DNA of 64,000 nt from Allobosea sp. UNC402CLCol (GTDB taxonomy: Bacteria > Pseudomonadota > Alphaproteobacteria > Rhizobiales > Beijerinckiaceae), in contig NZ_JQJJ01000008.1 in NCBI RefSeq assembly GCF_000745475.1, forward strand, positions 372,001 to 436,000, given 5' to 3'. Shown one piece after another: positions 41,592 through 49,927 of the stretch. Below the pieces are notes generated by a model. It did not search any database and was not told the DNA's origin. It worked only from the letters and a program-made list of their open reading frames with translations. The first letter of the stretch is position 1; every line of letters starts with the position of its first letter. A program made the position numbers and the translations under genes.

Positions 41592-42347
41592 ATGAACATC
41601 TCCGGAAACACCATCCTGATCACCGGCGGCGGCTCGGGCATCGGCCGCGCGCTGGCCGAGGCCCTTCACGCCAGGGGCAATCAGATCATCATTGCCGGGC
41701 GTCGCGAAGGCGTGCTCGACGAGGTCACCGCCGCCAATCCCGGCATGGCCTCGATGCTGCTCGACATCCAGGACAAGGCCGATATCGAGGCCTTCGCCCG
41801 GCAAGTCGTCGAGCGATTTCCCAAGCTCAATGCCGTCCTCAACAATGCCGGCATCATGAAGCCCGAAAACGTCCCGGCCGCCGACAATCTCGCCATCGCC
41901 GAGGAGACGATCGCGACCAATCTGCTTGGCCCGATCCGCCTGACGATCGCGCTGCTGCCGCATCTCCTGAAGCAGCCGCGCGCCACGATCCTGACCGTCT
42001 CCTCCGGCCTCGCCTTCGTGCCGCTGGCGGTGACCCCGACCTATAGCGCGACCAAGGCGGCGATCCATTCCTGGTCGATCGGCCTGCGCGAGCAGCTCAA
42101 GCACACCTCGGTCGAGGTCATCGAGATCGCCCCTCCCTATGTGCAGACCGAACTGATGGGCGCACAGCAGGCGGTCGATCCCGCCGCGATGCCGCTGGCC
42201 GATTTCACCAGCGAAGTGATGACGATCCTCGAAACGCAGCCCGAGGCCGGCGAAGTCATCGTCGAACGCTGCAAGCCTCTGCGTTATGCCGAGGCGACCG
42301 GCAGTTTCGCGCAGGTCTTCGCCGGGCTGAACGCACAGCACGGCTGA
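41592..42347 (+). CDS. SDR family oxidoreductase
   Basis: A 251-residue short-chain dehydrogenase/reductase. The cofactor motif is TGGGSGIG (11-18), followed by LNNAGIM (83-89), and the catalytic Ser138, Tyr151 and Lys155 (YSATK). The pattern is closest to DltE-type classical SDRs. The ATG at 41592 begins the conserved MNISGNTILITGG. It diverges from an HxlR gene that probably regulates it. Substrate unknown. Confidence 0.9.
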   Translation: MNISGNTILITGGGSGIGRALAEALHARGNQIIIAGRREGVLDEVTAANPGMASMLLDIQDKADIEAFARQVVERFPKLNAVLNNAGIMKPENVPAADNLAIAEETIATNLLGPIRLTIALLPHLLKQPRATILTVSSGLAFVPLAVTPTYSATKAAIHSWSIGLREQLKHTSVEVIEIAPPYVQTELMGAQQAVDPAAMPLADFTSEVMTILETQPEAGEVIVERCKPLRYAEATGSFAQVFAGLNAQHG

Positions 42348-42359
42348 CCAGCAGGCAGC

Positions 42360-42752
42360 CTATTCCGCACGATGGCAGCAGACGCAGAGCTTGTTGCCGT
42401 CAGGGTCGCGGACATAGGCGCCATAATAATCGGGGTGATAATGCGCTCTCAGCCCCGGCGGCCCCTCGCAGGTGCCGCCGGAGGCGAGGGCCACCGCGTG
42501 GCAGCGATCGACCTCGGCCCGGCTCCCGGCCAGAAGCGCCGTCATCGGCCCGTTGCCGGGAACGGCTGGCGAACCGTCGAACGGCCGGGTCAGGAAAAAC
42601 AGCGGGCGCTCGGCTCCCTTGGGTTGCCAGGCCGCGGCCGCATGATCGGGATCGCGGAAGCGCAGCGGATGCCCCAGCACGTCGAACACGGCCGTATAGA
42701 AGGCCTCCGCCCGGCGGAAGTCGTTGGTTCCGACACAGATATGCGAAAACAT
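42360..42752 (-). CDS. VOC family protein (glyoxalase-like)
   Basis: A 130-residue vicinal-oxygen-chelate protein of the kind that binds a metal and small molecules. The N-terminal FSHICVGTNDFRRAEAFYTAVF and the C-terminal YYGAYVRDPDGNKLCVCCH are the two paired betaalphabeta modules, with His and Glu-like metal positions partly kept. Related proteins include lactoylglutathione lyases and dioxygenases, but this gene has no clear assignment. It converges with the SDR gene, 12 bases away. Confidence 0.85.
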   Translation of the reverse strand: MFSHICVGTNDFRRAEAFYTAVFDVLGHPLRFRDPDHAAAAWQPKGAERPLFFLTRPFDGSPAVPGNGPMTALLAGSRAEVDRCHAVALASGGTCEGPPGLRAHYHPDYYGAYVRDPDGNKLCVCCHRAE

Positions 42753-42840
42753 CGGCTGTTCCCCCCGCTCTGCCTCGGCATCAGCCTAGCCCGTCGATGA
42801 CAGCCATGACATCCCTCATCCGCCCTGCTATGGGCAGCGC

Positions 42841-43788
42841 ATGCGCGAAGGCCTTCTGCCAGCGACGGTCGCGACCGTCTTCGAACTCTCCACCTCGGGC
42901 GAGAAGGCCCGGGCCCTGACCGAATTGCTCGGCGAGATCTTCGACCCGACCGAGACCGCGATCTCGGCCTTCGAGATCGAGGAAGGCGTCACCACGCTTT
43001 CGCTCAACGCGCCGTGGAAGGTCGAGATCTATTTCGCCAGCCATCCGGACGAAGCGGCGGTGCGCGACCTGCTCAGGCCGATCGTCGGCGATCTCGTCGA
43101 CGAGACCCCGTTCAGCACCGTGAATACGCAGGACTGGGTGGCCAACAGCCTCGACGGGCTGAAGCCCGTGCGCGCCGGCCGCGTCCTCGTCCATGGCGCG
43201 CATGATCGGGATGTCGTGCGCATCAACGACGTATCGATCGAGATCGAGGCGGCACTCGCCTTCGGCACCGGCCATCACGGCACCACCGCCGGCTGCCTGC
43301 TGGCTCTGGATGCCGAGTTGAAGAAGCGCCGCCCGCGCCACGGGCTCGATGTCGGCACCGGCACGGGCATCCTGGCGCTGGCGCTCGCCAAGCAGATCAA
43401 GCGCAAGGTCGTTGCCGGCGACATCGACGCGATCGCGGTCGAGGTCTCCGCCCATAACGCCCGCCTCAACCACGCGCCGCACGCGCTCGATCTCTATGTC
43501 GCGCCAGGCTTGCGCCATGCCAAGGCGAACCGTCCGGGCCATTTCGACCTGATCTTCGCCAACATCCTCGCCTGGCCGCTGAAGCGCCTCGCCCCCTCGA
43601 TCGCCCGGGCCCTGTCACCGGACGGGACGCTCATCCTGTCGGGGTTGCTCGCGATGGATGTCGCCGGCGTGGCCTCGGCCTACCGGCACCAGGGCATCTA
43701 CCTCGTCAGCCAATCGCTGCGCGAAGGCTGGGCGACGCTGACCATGAAAAAAGGCGGCGCAGCCCCGAGGCCCCGCCGCCCTGCCTGA
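42841..43788 (+). CDS. prmA: Ribosomal protein L11 methyltransferase
   Basis: A 315-residue SAM-dependent enzyme that trimethylates ribosomal protein L11. An N-terminal substrate-binding region (about 1-115) precedes the methyltransferase domain with LAFGTGHHGTTAGCL (the PrmA hallmark), GLDVGTGTGILALALA and the catalytic-site FANILAWPL. The last residues KKGGAAPRPRRPA are encoded by DNA that also forms a terminator for the opposite strand. It is divergent from the VOC gene. Confidence 0.95.
   Translation: MREGLLPATVATVFELSTSGEKARALTELLGEIFDPTETAISAFEIEEGVTTLSLNAPWKVEIYFASHPDEAAVRDLLRPIVGDLVDETPFSTVNTQDWVANSLDGLKPVRAGRVLVHGAHDRDVVRINDVSIEIEAALAFGTGHHGTTAGCLLALDAELKKRRPRHGLDVGTGTGILALALAKQIKRKVVAGDIDAIAVEVSAHNARLNHAPHALDLYVAPGLRHAKANRPGHFDLIFANILAWPLKRLAPSIARALSPDGTLILSGLLAMDVAGVASAYRHQGIYLVSQSLREGWATLTMKKGGAAPRPRRPA
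43747..43780 (-). terminator. Terminator of small-protein operon inside prmA 3' end
   Basis: On the minus strand GGCGGCG (43780-43774) pairs with CGCCGCC (43759-43753), followed by six T residues (43752-43747). It lies about 64 bases beyond the stop of the leftward 42-residue gene but within the last codons of the rightward prmA gene, so the same bases serve as codons and as a terminator. Confidence 0.8.
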
Positions 43789-43843
43789 CCCCCGGCGCCG
43801 CAAGCTTCAGCAGCCCGGCGGCGCGCGGTCGTCAGCGTCGATC

Positions 43844-43972
43844 TCAGAAGTCGATACGGCCGTATTTGGCCTCGGCCTCAGCCTGCAGGCTGCGGGCGTC
43901 GTGCCAGACGGCGACGGCGAACTTCGCCGCATCGGCGATCTGTTCGGCGACATGCCTGATGAGGGCGATCAT
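43844..43972 (-). CDS. Small protein, 42 residues
   Basis: A short frame reading MIALIRHVAEQIADAAKF and ending EAEAKYGRIDF. It looks amphipathic and helical, with no signal or membrane segment. GGAG lies at fitting distance before the ATG. It lies 47 bases after the 80-residue gene on the same strand and is followed by a terminator, which together support a real two-gene operon. The pattern resembles unnamed short Rhizobiales proteins with a C-terminal Ala/Glu/Arg helix ending in Y-G/P-x-x-x-F; function unknown. Confidence 0.6.
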   Translation of the reverse strand: MIALIRHVAEQIADAAKFAVAVWHDARSLQAEAEAKYGRIDF

Positions 43973-44019
43973 GCTGTGGCTCCGTTCGGTTGCGGCGCAG
44001 CGAGAGGCGCGCCGAAGAT

Positions 44020-44262
44020 TCAGCGGTTGAAGGGCAGCGACCGGTCGTCGGACAGGCTCGCGAACGGAATGCCGCCGAGCACGATCCCCGCCTCATCGAC
44101 GAGAAGATTGCGGGCCCGCAGCTCGCGAGCCGCCGAGCGCATGCGGCTTTCGATCATCGCGGCGTGGAGCCGGCGCAGCAGGCCAGGCTTTTCCGAGCGC
44201 GTCGTCGTCCCGGCCACCACGGGCACGGGCAATACGTCGGCATTGTTCAACACGTAGGTCAT
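44020..44262 (-). CDS. Small uncharacterised protein, 80 residues
   Basis: Starts MTYVLNNADVLPVP and has a basic helical centre LLRRLHAAMIESRMRSAARELRARNLL, a layout seen in unnamed Rhizobiales proteins related in style to DUF1127. GGAG lies eight bases before the ATG. Upstream lies an AT-rich region with two TCGCA-NN-TGCGA palindromes, so it seems to be a regulated gene. No function can be given. It is the first gene of a probable operon with the 42-residue protein. Confidence 0.68.
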   Translation of the reverse strand: MTYVLNNADVLPVPVVAGTTTRSEKPGLLRRLHAAMIESRMRSAARELRARNLLVDEAGIVLGGIPFASLSDDRSLPFNR

Positions 44263-44310
44263 GGGTCCATCTCCGAAAAACGAAGGACAGTCCCGGTCGC
44301 TTCCTCGTTC

Positions 44311-44370
44311 TCTTATGCGACTAAAATGGGCTCATTTCGCACTTGCGAGAAGATGTGTTCGCATATGCGA
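44311..44370. promoter_or_regulatory. Tandem TCGCA-NN-TGCGA palindromes
   Basis: TCGCA-CT-TGCGA (44337-44348) and TCGCA-TA-TGCGA (44359-44370) are perfect palindromes 22 bases apart, and a TGCGA half-site lies at 44316-44320. They are in the AT-rich spacer between a leftward small-protein operon and a rightward aminopeptidase gene. The spacing of about two helical turns suggests cooperative binding of a dimeric regulator not encoded nearby. Confidence 0.65.
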
Positions 44371-44532
44371 GATATGCACAAAACGCATGCAACAAGTCCG
44401 ATCTCGTTAATATTTGCGTAGATTGCATAACGAAATGGCACAATGCGGATCGGCGAGGCAGCGCGGTCCTACGGAAGAGGCATCGCCACGCCGACGCATT
44501 TGCACTGGTGCTTTCGCCGATGGAGCGCGACG

Positions 44533-46395
44533 ATGGCGCACGCTATGCCGGACCCCACCATGACCGAATCGATCATCCCGACCTGCCGCTTCCAGTCCTT
44601 CACCGAGCCGAGCGACCCGGCGCAGGTCGCAGGCCGTGTCGCCGCGCTGCGGCTGGCCCTGGCCGCGCAAGGCCTCGACGGCTTCGTCGTGCCGCGCGCC
44701 GACGAGCACCAGGGCGAATATGTGCCGGGCCATATGGCCCGCCTCGCCTGGCTGACCGGTTTCACCGGCTCGGCCGGCAATGCCGTGGTGCTGGCCGAGA
44801 AGGCGGCGCTGATCGTCGACGGGCGCTACACCATCCAATCGGCCGAACAGACCGATACCAAGGTCATCACGCCCGTCCGCATGGAAGAGACACCGCTGGA
44901 GCGCTGGATCGAGCAGAACCTGCCGGCTGGGGGCAAGCTCGGCTACGATCCCTGGCTTCACACCACTGATGGCGTCGCGAAGCTGGAAAAGGCCGTCGCG
45001 GCCGCCGGCGGCACGCTCGTTCCCGTCGCGAGAAACCCGATCGACGCGCTCTGGAGCGACCGCCCTGCCCCGCCGGCCGCCCCCGTTAAGGCGCATCGCG
45101 CCGATTATGCCGGCGAGGACACGGCTTCCAAGCTCGCCCGCATCCAGAAGGCGCTGACCGAGGCCAAGGTCGATGCGCTCGTCGTCTCAGATCCGCATGC
45201 CCTAGCCTGGACCTTCAACATCCGCGGCGGCGATGTCGAGCACACGCCTTTGCCGCTGGGCTATGCCATCGTGCCGCGCGAAGGCCGCCCGACCGTGTTC
45301 CTCGCGCCCGAGAAGATCACCAACGAGGCCGGCGATGCCATTGGCGCGGTCGGCGAGATCGCGCCGCCGGCCGAACTCGAGCGGCAGTTGCAGAAGCTCG
45401 GCGCCGCCAAGGCCAAGGTCAGGCTCGATGCTTCGACCGCCGCCTCGGCGCTGGCGACGCTCATCCGCGAGGCCGGCGGCACGCCCGATGCCGGCGCCGA
45501 CCCCATCGCCCTGATGAAGGCCCGCAAGAACGCGGCGGAACTCGCCGGCAGCCGCGCCGCCCATCTGCGCGACGGCGCGGTGATGACGAACTACCTGTCC
45601 TGGCTGGCGCGTGAGGCGCCGAAGGGCGGCCTCACCGAGATCGACGCGGTCGCGGCGCTGGAAAACGAGCGGCTGAAAACCGGCCTGCTCAAGGACGTCT
45701 CCTTCACCACCATCGCCGGCGCCGGCCCCAATGCGGCACTGCCGCATTATCGCGTCACGGCGTCCAGCAACCGGCGCATCGAGCCCGGCATCTTCCTGGT
45801 CGATTCCGGTGGGCAGTACGAGGACGGCACCACCGACATCACCCGCACCATCGCCGTCGGCGAGCCCACCGCCGAGATGCGCGACCGCTACACCCGCGTG
45901 CTCAAGGGCCATGTCGCGATTTCCCGGTTGGTCTTCGTCAAGGGCACTTCGGGTGCGCAGCTCGACGCCTTCGCGCGGCTGCCGCTCTGGCAGGGCGGCT
46001 TCGATTTCGACCATGGCACCGGCCATGGCGTGGGCAGCTATCTCTCGGTGCATGAGGGACCGCAGCGCCTCTCCAAGCTCGGCACCACGCCGCTGGAGCC
46101 GGGCATGATCCTCTCCAACGAGCCCGGCTACTATAAGGAAGGCCATTACGGCATCCGCATCGAGAACCTGATCGTCGTCGAGGAGCGCCATATCCCCGGC
46201 GCCGAGCGCGCGATCTACGGCTTCGAGACGATCACCTGGTGCCCCTATGAGCGGGCGCTGATTGACAAGAACATGCTCGACGACGGCGAGATTGCCTGGA
46301 TCGACGACTACCACGCCAAGGTCTGGGAAAAGCTTTCGCCGCTGGTCGCGGGCGAGGCCAGGGATTGGCTGGAGGCCGCCTGCCGGGCTTTGTGA
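44533..46395 (+). CDS. Xaa-Pro aminopeptidase (M24B)
   Basis: A 620-residue metallopeptidase that removes N-terminal residues before proline. It has two N-terminal creatinase-like domains (about 30-180 and 185-345) and the catalytic pita-bread domain (about 345-555), a three-domain form like eukaryotic cytosolic aminopeptidase P and longer than E. coli PepP. Metal ligands are in FLVDSGG, TTDITRT, GTGHGVG, SNEPGYY and RIENL. Several in-frame ATGs exist; 44533 has GGAG five bases upstream, 44560 begins closer to conserved sequence. Confidence 0.92.
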   Translation: MAHAMPDPTMTESIIPTCRFQSFTEPSDPAQVAGRVAALRLALAAQGLDGFVVPRADEHQGEYVPGHMARLAWLTGFTGSAGNAVVLAEKAALIVDGRYTIQSAEQTDTKVITPVRMEETPLERWIEQNLPAGGKLGYDPWLHTTDGVAKLEKAVAAAGGTLVPVARNPIDALWSDRPAPPAAPVKAHRADYAGEDTASKLARIQKALTEAKVDALVVSDPHALAWTFNIRGGDVEHTPLPLGYAIVPREGRPTVFLAPEKITNEAGDAIGAVGEIAPPAELERQLQKLGAAKAKVRLDASTAASALATLIREAGGTPDAGADPIALMKARKNAAELAGSRAAHLRDGAVMTNYLSWLAREAPKGGLTEIDAVAALENERLKTGLLKDVSFTTIAGAGPNAALPHYRVTASSNRRIEPGIFLVDSGGQYEDGTTDITRTIAVGEPTAEMRDRYTRVLKGHVAISRLVFVKGTSGAQLDAFARLPLWQGGFDFDHGTGHGVGSYLSVHEGPQRLSKLGTTPLEPGMILSNEPGYYKEGHYGIRIENLIVVEERHIPGAERAIYGFETITWCPYERALIDKNMLDDGEIAWIDDYHAKVWEKLSPLVAGEARDWLEAACRAL

Positions 46396-46402
46396 TCGGC
46401 TC

Positions 46403-46600
46403 CGTCATTCTCGGGCGAAGCACAGCTTCGACCCGAGAATCTCCAAACCGGCAGAGCGTCATTCCGGACAAGCCGCGAAGCGGCGCCGATCCGGAATCCA
46501 TCGGAGTGCTCAGCACCCTGTGATGGATTCCGGGTCTCCTTCGGTCGCCCGGAATGACGAAGCGGGTCCTGAGATGCTCGGGCCAAGCCCGAGCATGACG
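46403..46600. repeat. Nested intergenic palindromes, families B and C
   Basis: An outer pair, CGTCATTCTCGGG (46403 on) and the right arm ending CCCGAGCATGACG (46600), encloses a second inverted repeat with ends CGTCATTCCGG (46457 on) and CCGGAATGACG (to 46559). Each arm ends in CGTCAT/ATGACG like the other repeats here. It separates the convergent aminopeptidase and azlD genes. Confidence 0.8.
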
Positions 46601-46608
46601 ACGGTGGA

Positions 46609-46908
46609 TCAGATCACCATGCGGAATCCGACCACCGCAACCACGCCAACAGCCACCACTCCGAGCAGCGGCAGCCGCGTCGCGGCCAGCGCCGTGATCG
46701 CCGCCGCCGCCGTCTCGGCCCAGCCGGTGGCAAGCGCGCTGGGCGCGATCACCGCGATCAGCACGGCGGGCGGAATCGCATCGAAGGCCGCCTGCGCGCG
46801 CGGCGAGAGGTTGAGCCGCCCGACGAGCGCAAGCCCCGCCACCCGGGTCGCATAGGTCACGATCGCCATGCCGAGGAAGGCGAGGAGATTGATCGGATCG
46901 ACGCTCAC
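46609..46908 (-). CDS. azlD: Branched-chain amino acid exporter subunit AzlD
   Basis: A 99-residue membrane protein with about four hydrophobic segments, the small partner of AzlC in export of branched-chain amino acids. ATRVAGLALVGRLNLSPRAQAAFDAIPPAVL is typical AzlD sequence. It starts with GTG at 46908, overlapping the azlC stop by four bases (GTGA), as is usual for this pair. Confidence 0.88.
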   Translation of the reverse strand: MSVDPINLLAFLGMAIVTYATRVAGLALVGRLNLSPRAQAAFDAIPPAVLIAVIAPSALATGWAETAAAAITALAATRLPLLGVVAVGVVAVVGFRMVI

Positions 46909-47627
46909 GCCTCGACCTCCTCGATCGCCACATTCCGCACCCGAGGCTCGCTGCCTGCGGCGAGCCAGGCCGCCAGCAGGCCACAGACCGCCCCCGCAGC
47001 GACGTGCCAGGGTGGGCCAGCCAACCGATAGGTCACGGCCGAGGCGATGCCGGCGGCTGCGACCGTCCAGAACGTCACCCTGCCCTTCCAGAAGGCGGCG
47101 ACCAGCGCGATGAACAGCGCCGTGAAGGCGAAATCGGCGCCGAGCCGCTTGGGATCGCCCAGCACTGCCCCGATCATCGCGCCGAGCGTCGAGTTGATCA
47201 GCCAGCCCGAGACGAAGGGGATGACCATCGCGAACCAATAGGCCGGCGTCAGGCGGTGGGTGCGGGCGCGCTTCTCGGCCAGCGCCCAATTCTCATCGGC
47301 CATGTAGTAGAGCCCGAGGAATTTCTGCCAGCGGCTGAAGCCCTGCAGCTTGGGCGCAAGCGAAGCGCCCATCAGCACATGGCGGGCATTGATCAGCAGC
47401 GTCGAGAAGACCAGCGCGGCGACCGGCGCCGGGTTCGCCCAGAGCTCGATCGCGGCGAATTGCGCGCCACCGGCGAAGACCATGATGCTCATCAGGAAGA
47501 CTTCGAACGGCGACAGCCCCTTGCTCGCCGCCACCGCCCCGAAGAGCAGGCCGATCGGCGCTGCTGCCACCGCGGCCGGCCAGATATCGCTCAGGCCGCG
47601 CCTGATATCGTCGCGCATCGTGGACAT
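46905..47627 (-). CDS. azlC: Branched-chain amino acid exporter subunit AzlC
   Basis: A 240-residue polytopic membrane protein of the AzlC/YgaZ family that exports branched-chain amino acids with AzlD. Conserved parts are APIGLLFGAVAASKGLSPFEVFLMSIMVFAGGAQFAAIELW and the DENWAL segment. The start is taken as the ATG at 47627; its ribosome-binding site is weak. It lies 26 bases after an AraC-family gene on the same strand, which probably controls it. Confidence 0.92.
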   Translation of the reverse strand: MSTMRDDIRRGLSDIWPAAVAAAPIGLLFGAVAASKGLSPFEVFLMSIMVFAGGAQFAAIELWANPAPVAALVFSTLLINARHVLMGASLAPKLQGFSRWQKFLGLYYMADENWALAEKRARTHRLTPAYWFAMVIPFVSGWLINSTLGAMIGAVLGDPKRLGADFAFTALFIALVAAFWKGRVTFWTVAAAGIASAVTYRLAGPPWHVAAGAVCGLLAAWLAAGSEPRVRNVAIEEVEA

Positions 47628-47653
47628 GGAGGTTTTCTTTCGAAGAGCCGGCT

Positions 47654-48517
47654 TCAGCCGGCATGCGCCGCCCGGAAGGCCCCGGGCGTGACGCCGAAGC
47701 GGGCCTTGAAGGCGCGGGTCAGATGCGGCTGGTCGCAGAAGCCGGTCGCCGCTGCGACATCGCCCGGCATCTCGCCGCGCCGCAGCCGCTCGCGCGCCCG
47801 CCTGACACGGACATCGACGAGATAGGCGTGAGGGGTGAGCCCGGTTTCCCGCCGGAAAGCGCGGATCAGGTGATGGCGCGGCAGGCCGGTCAGGCGCGCC
47901 AGATCGGCCAGCGACAGATCTTCCTCGTAGCGCGCCTCGAACAATTCGCGCGCCTTGGCGACAGGCCCCTCCTCCGCACCGACGGCCCGAACCGTCAGAT
48001 CGGCATGATGGGCCAGGCAATGCGCATAGAAACGCAGCAGCATCTCCTCGCCCGCCAGCAGGTCCTTGCCATCCTCGATCGCGCGATGCGCGACGGCGAA
48101 GAGCGCAGCGCCTTCCGCATCCTCGACGAGAGGCTCCGGAAAAAACGGCGTCCCGGTCGTCTCACGGCCGCTGAGCGAAGCCGCGACCTCGCACATCAAC
48201 CCGGTCTCGGGATAGGTCATGCGATAGCTGTAGCCAGGCCCATAGGGCTCGCCGTCATGGGTTTCCAGCGGATTGACGAAGGTGATCAGCCCCGGCCGCG
48301 CATAGTACCGCGCGCCACGCACACGGAAGGTCTCGCAGCCGGCCTCGATGGTGCCGATCACATAGCTTTCATGCTGGTGCGGCGCATAGGCATGGCGGCG
48401 GAAGGTCGCCGCGAGACAATCCAGCCCGCCGAAACGCTCGGCCGGAAACAGCTTCGCCCGCTCGCCGGCGACGAGCGGTTCGAGGCAGAGTGTCTCGCCC
48501 TGTGTGACTGCTTCCAT
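47654..48517 (-). CDS. AraC family regulator upstream of azlCD
   Basis: A 287-residue regulator with an N-terminal AraC-type ligand-binding cupin domain (about 15-165, HQHESYVIGTIEAGCETFRVRG) and a C-terminal double helix-turn-helix (about 190-285, SLADLARLTGLPRHHLIRAFRRETG). It is the first gene of a unit with azlC and azlD, which suggests that it senses an amino acid and activates export, as seen in similar clusters. This role is inferred from position. Confidence 0.9.
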   Translation of the reverse strand: MEAVTQGETLCLEPLVAGERAKLFPAERFGGLDCLAATFRRHAYAPHQHESYVIGTIEAGCETFRVRGARYYARPGLITFVNPLETHDGEPYGPGYSYRMTYPETGLMCEVAASLSGRETTGTPFFPEPLVEDAEGAALFAVAHRAIEDGKDLLAGEEMLLRFYAHCLAHHADLTVRAVGAEEGPVAKARELFEARYEEDLSLADLARLTGLPRHHLIRAFRRETGLTPHAYLVDVRVRRARERLRRGEMPGDVAAATGFCDQPHLTRAFKARFGVTPGAFRAAHAG

Positions 48518-48614
48518 GGCGCCAGCATAAACCCTCCCGCTGCGCCGCTGTCTTGAAGAAAAGTGATCGGGCACATCACGCGCCCGATCAGTTTCGCTGT
48601 CTGGTGACCGCGCG

Positions 48615-49859
48615 TCAGATGGCGTGCGCGGCGGCTGTGGCGCCGACCCGCTCGGGGCTCCTCGCGCCGAGCAGCAGCACGCCGACCCCGCCGACCAGCG
48701 TCGCGATCGTGGCATAGGCGATGACGCCGAGCGTCCCGAAACCATCGACGAGCAGGCCGCCGAAGACCGCGCCGCTCGCGATCGCGACCTGGAAGGCGGC
48801 GACGAGCAGGCCGCCGGCCGATTCGGCTTCCTCCTCCGGCGCGACGCGGACCAGCCAGGTCTGGAAGCCGACCGGCAGTGCGCCGAAAGCGAAGCCCCAG
48901 AGCCCGACGGCGACGGCCGAGGCAATCGGCGACGTGCCGGCGAACAGAAGGCTTCCACCCATCAGCGCGATCAACAGCGCGCCGAAGATCACGGAAGCCT
49001 TGGCGCTGCGGGCAGTGATCGCCCCGCCGAGGAAATTCCCGAAGAAGCCGCCGACGCCATAGGCCAGCAGCACCAGCGAGATCGCCTCGACCGAAAGCTT
49101 CGGAATCTGCTCCAGGAACGGCCGGACATAGGTGAAACCGGCGAAATGCCCGGAAATCACCACGACGATGCCCACCAGCACCAGTGCGATGCTCGGCTGG
49201 CCGAGCAGGCGGAACAGCGTGCGGATATCGGGCGAACCGCGAGCCGGCAGACGGGGCAGCACGGCCATCTGGATCACCAGCGTCGCGACGCCGACCAGCG
49301 CCGCGAGCCAGAACACAACGCGCCAGCCCATGAGATTGCCGACATAGGCGCCGATCGGCGCCGCGCTGACGGTCGCGATCGAAACGCCGGTGAAGATCAG
49401 CGACATCGCCTTGGGCAAGGCGCTTGGCGGCACGAGCCGCATCGCCGTCGCCGCAACCATCGACCAGAAGGCGCCGAGCCCGATGCCGAGCAGGACGCGG
49501 GCGAAGAGCAGCGTCGGCAGATTGGTTGCGACGGCGGCGAGCGCGCTCGACAGGATCAGCAGGCCGGTCAGCGACCAGATCACGATGCGCCGGTCGACAC
49601 CGCGCGTCACGATGGCCGCCGCAAGGCCGGCGATGGCGCCGACCACGGCGGTTGCGGTCACGGCCTGCCCGGCGGCGCCGACCGAGACGCCGATATCGGC
49701 GGCCATCGGCGTCAGCAGGCTGGCGGGCAGGAACTCGGCCGTGACAAGGCCGAAGACGCCGAAGGTCAGCGAGACGATCGCCGCCCAGGCCGGTTTTCCG
49801 CGCACATCCTCGATGGGTTCATCGAGGTCGAGCGCGGTGACGGAAAGGGAATCTGACAT
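48615..49859 (-). CDS. MFS exporter, NepI-like (DHA1)
   Basis: A 414-residue 12-helix transporter of the major facilitator superfamily drug:H+ antiporter-1 group. The loop motif GVDRRIVIW and the AEFLPASLLTPMAADIG N-terminus, and the C-terminal ESAGGLLVAAFQVAIASGA, resemble E. coli NepI and related exporters of nucleosides or small compounds. GGAG precedes the ATG at 49859. It diverges from an AraC-family gene over 68 bases, which is the likely regulator. Confidence 0.88.
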   Translation of the reverse strand: MSDSLSVTALDLDEPIEDVRGKPAWAAIVSLTFGVFGLVTAEFLPASLLTPMAADIGVSVGAAGQAVTATAVVGAIAGLAAAIVTRGVDRRIVIWSLTGLLILSSALAAVATNLPTLLFARVLLGIGLGAFWSMVAATAMRLVPPSALPKAMSLIFTGVSIATVSAAPIGAYVGNLMGWRVVFWLAALVGVATLVIQMAVLPRLPARGSPDIRTLFRLLGQPSIALVLVGIVVVISGHFAGFTYVRPFLEQIPKLSVEAISLVLLAYGVGGFFGNFLGGAITARSAKASVIFGALLIALMGGSLLFAGTSPIASAVAVGLWGFAFGALPVGFQTWLVRVAPEEEAESAGGLLVAAFQVAIASGAVFGGLLVDGFGTLGVIAYATIATLVGGVGVLLLGARSPERVGATAAAHAI

Positions 49860-49927
49860 GGGAGTCTCCATGAGGAGGCCGGAAGATGGGCGTGGCCCTC
49901 TGGAGTTTCCATGCTATATTGTCTGGA

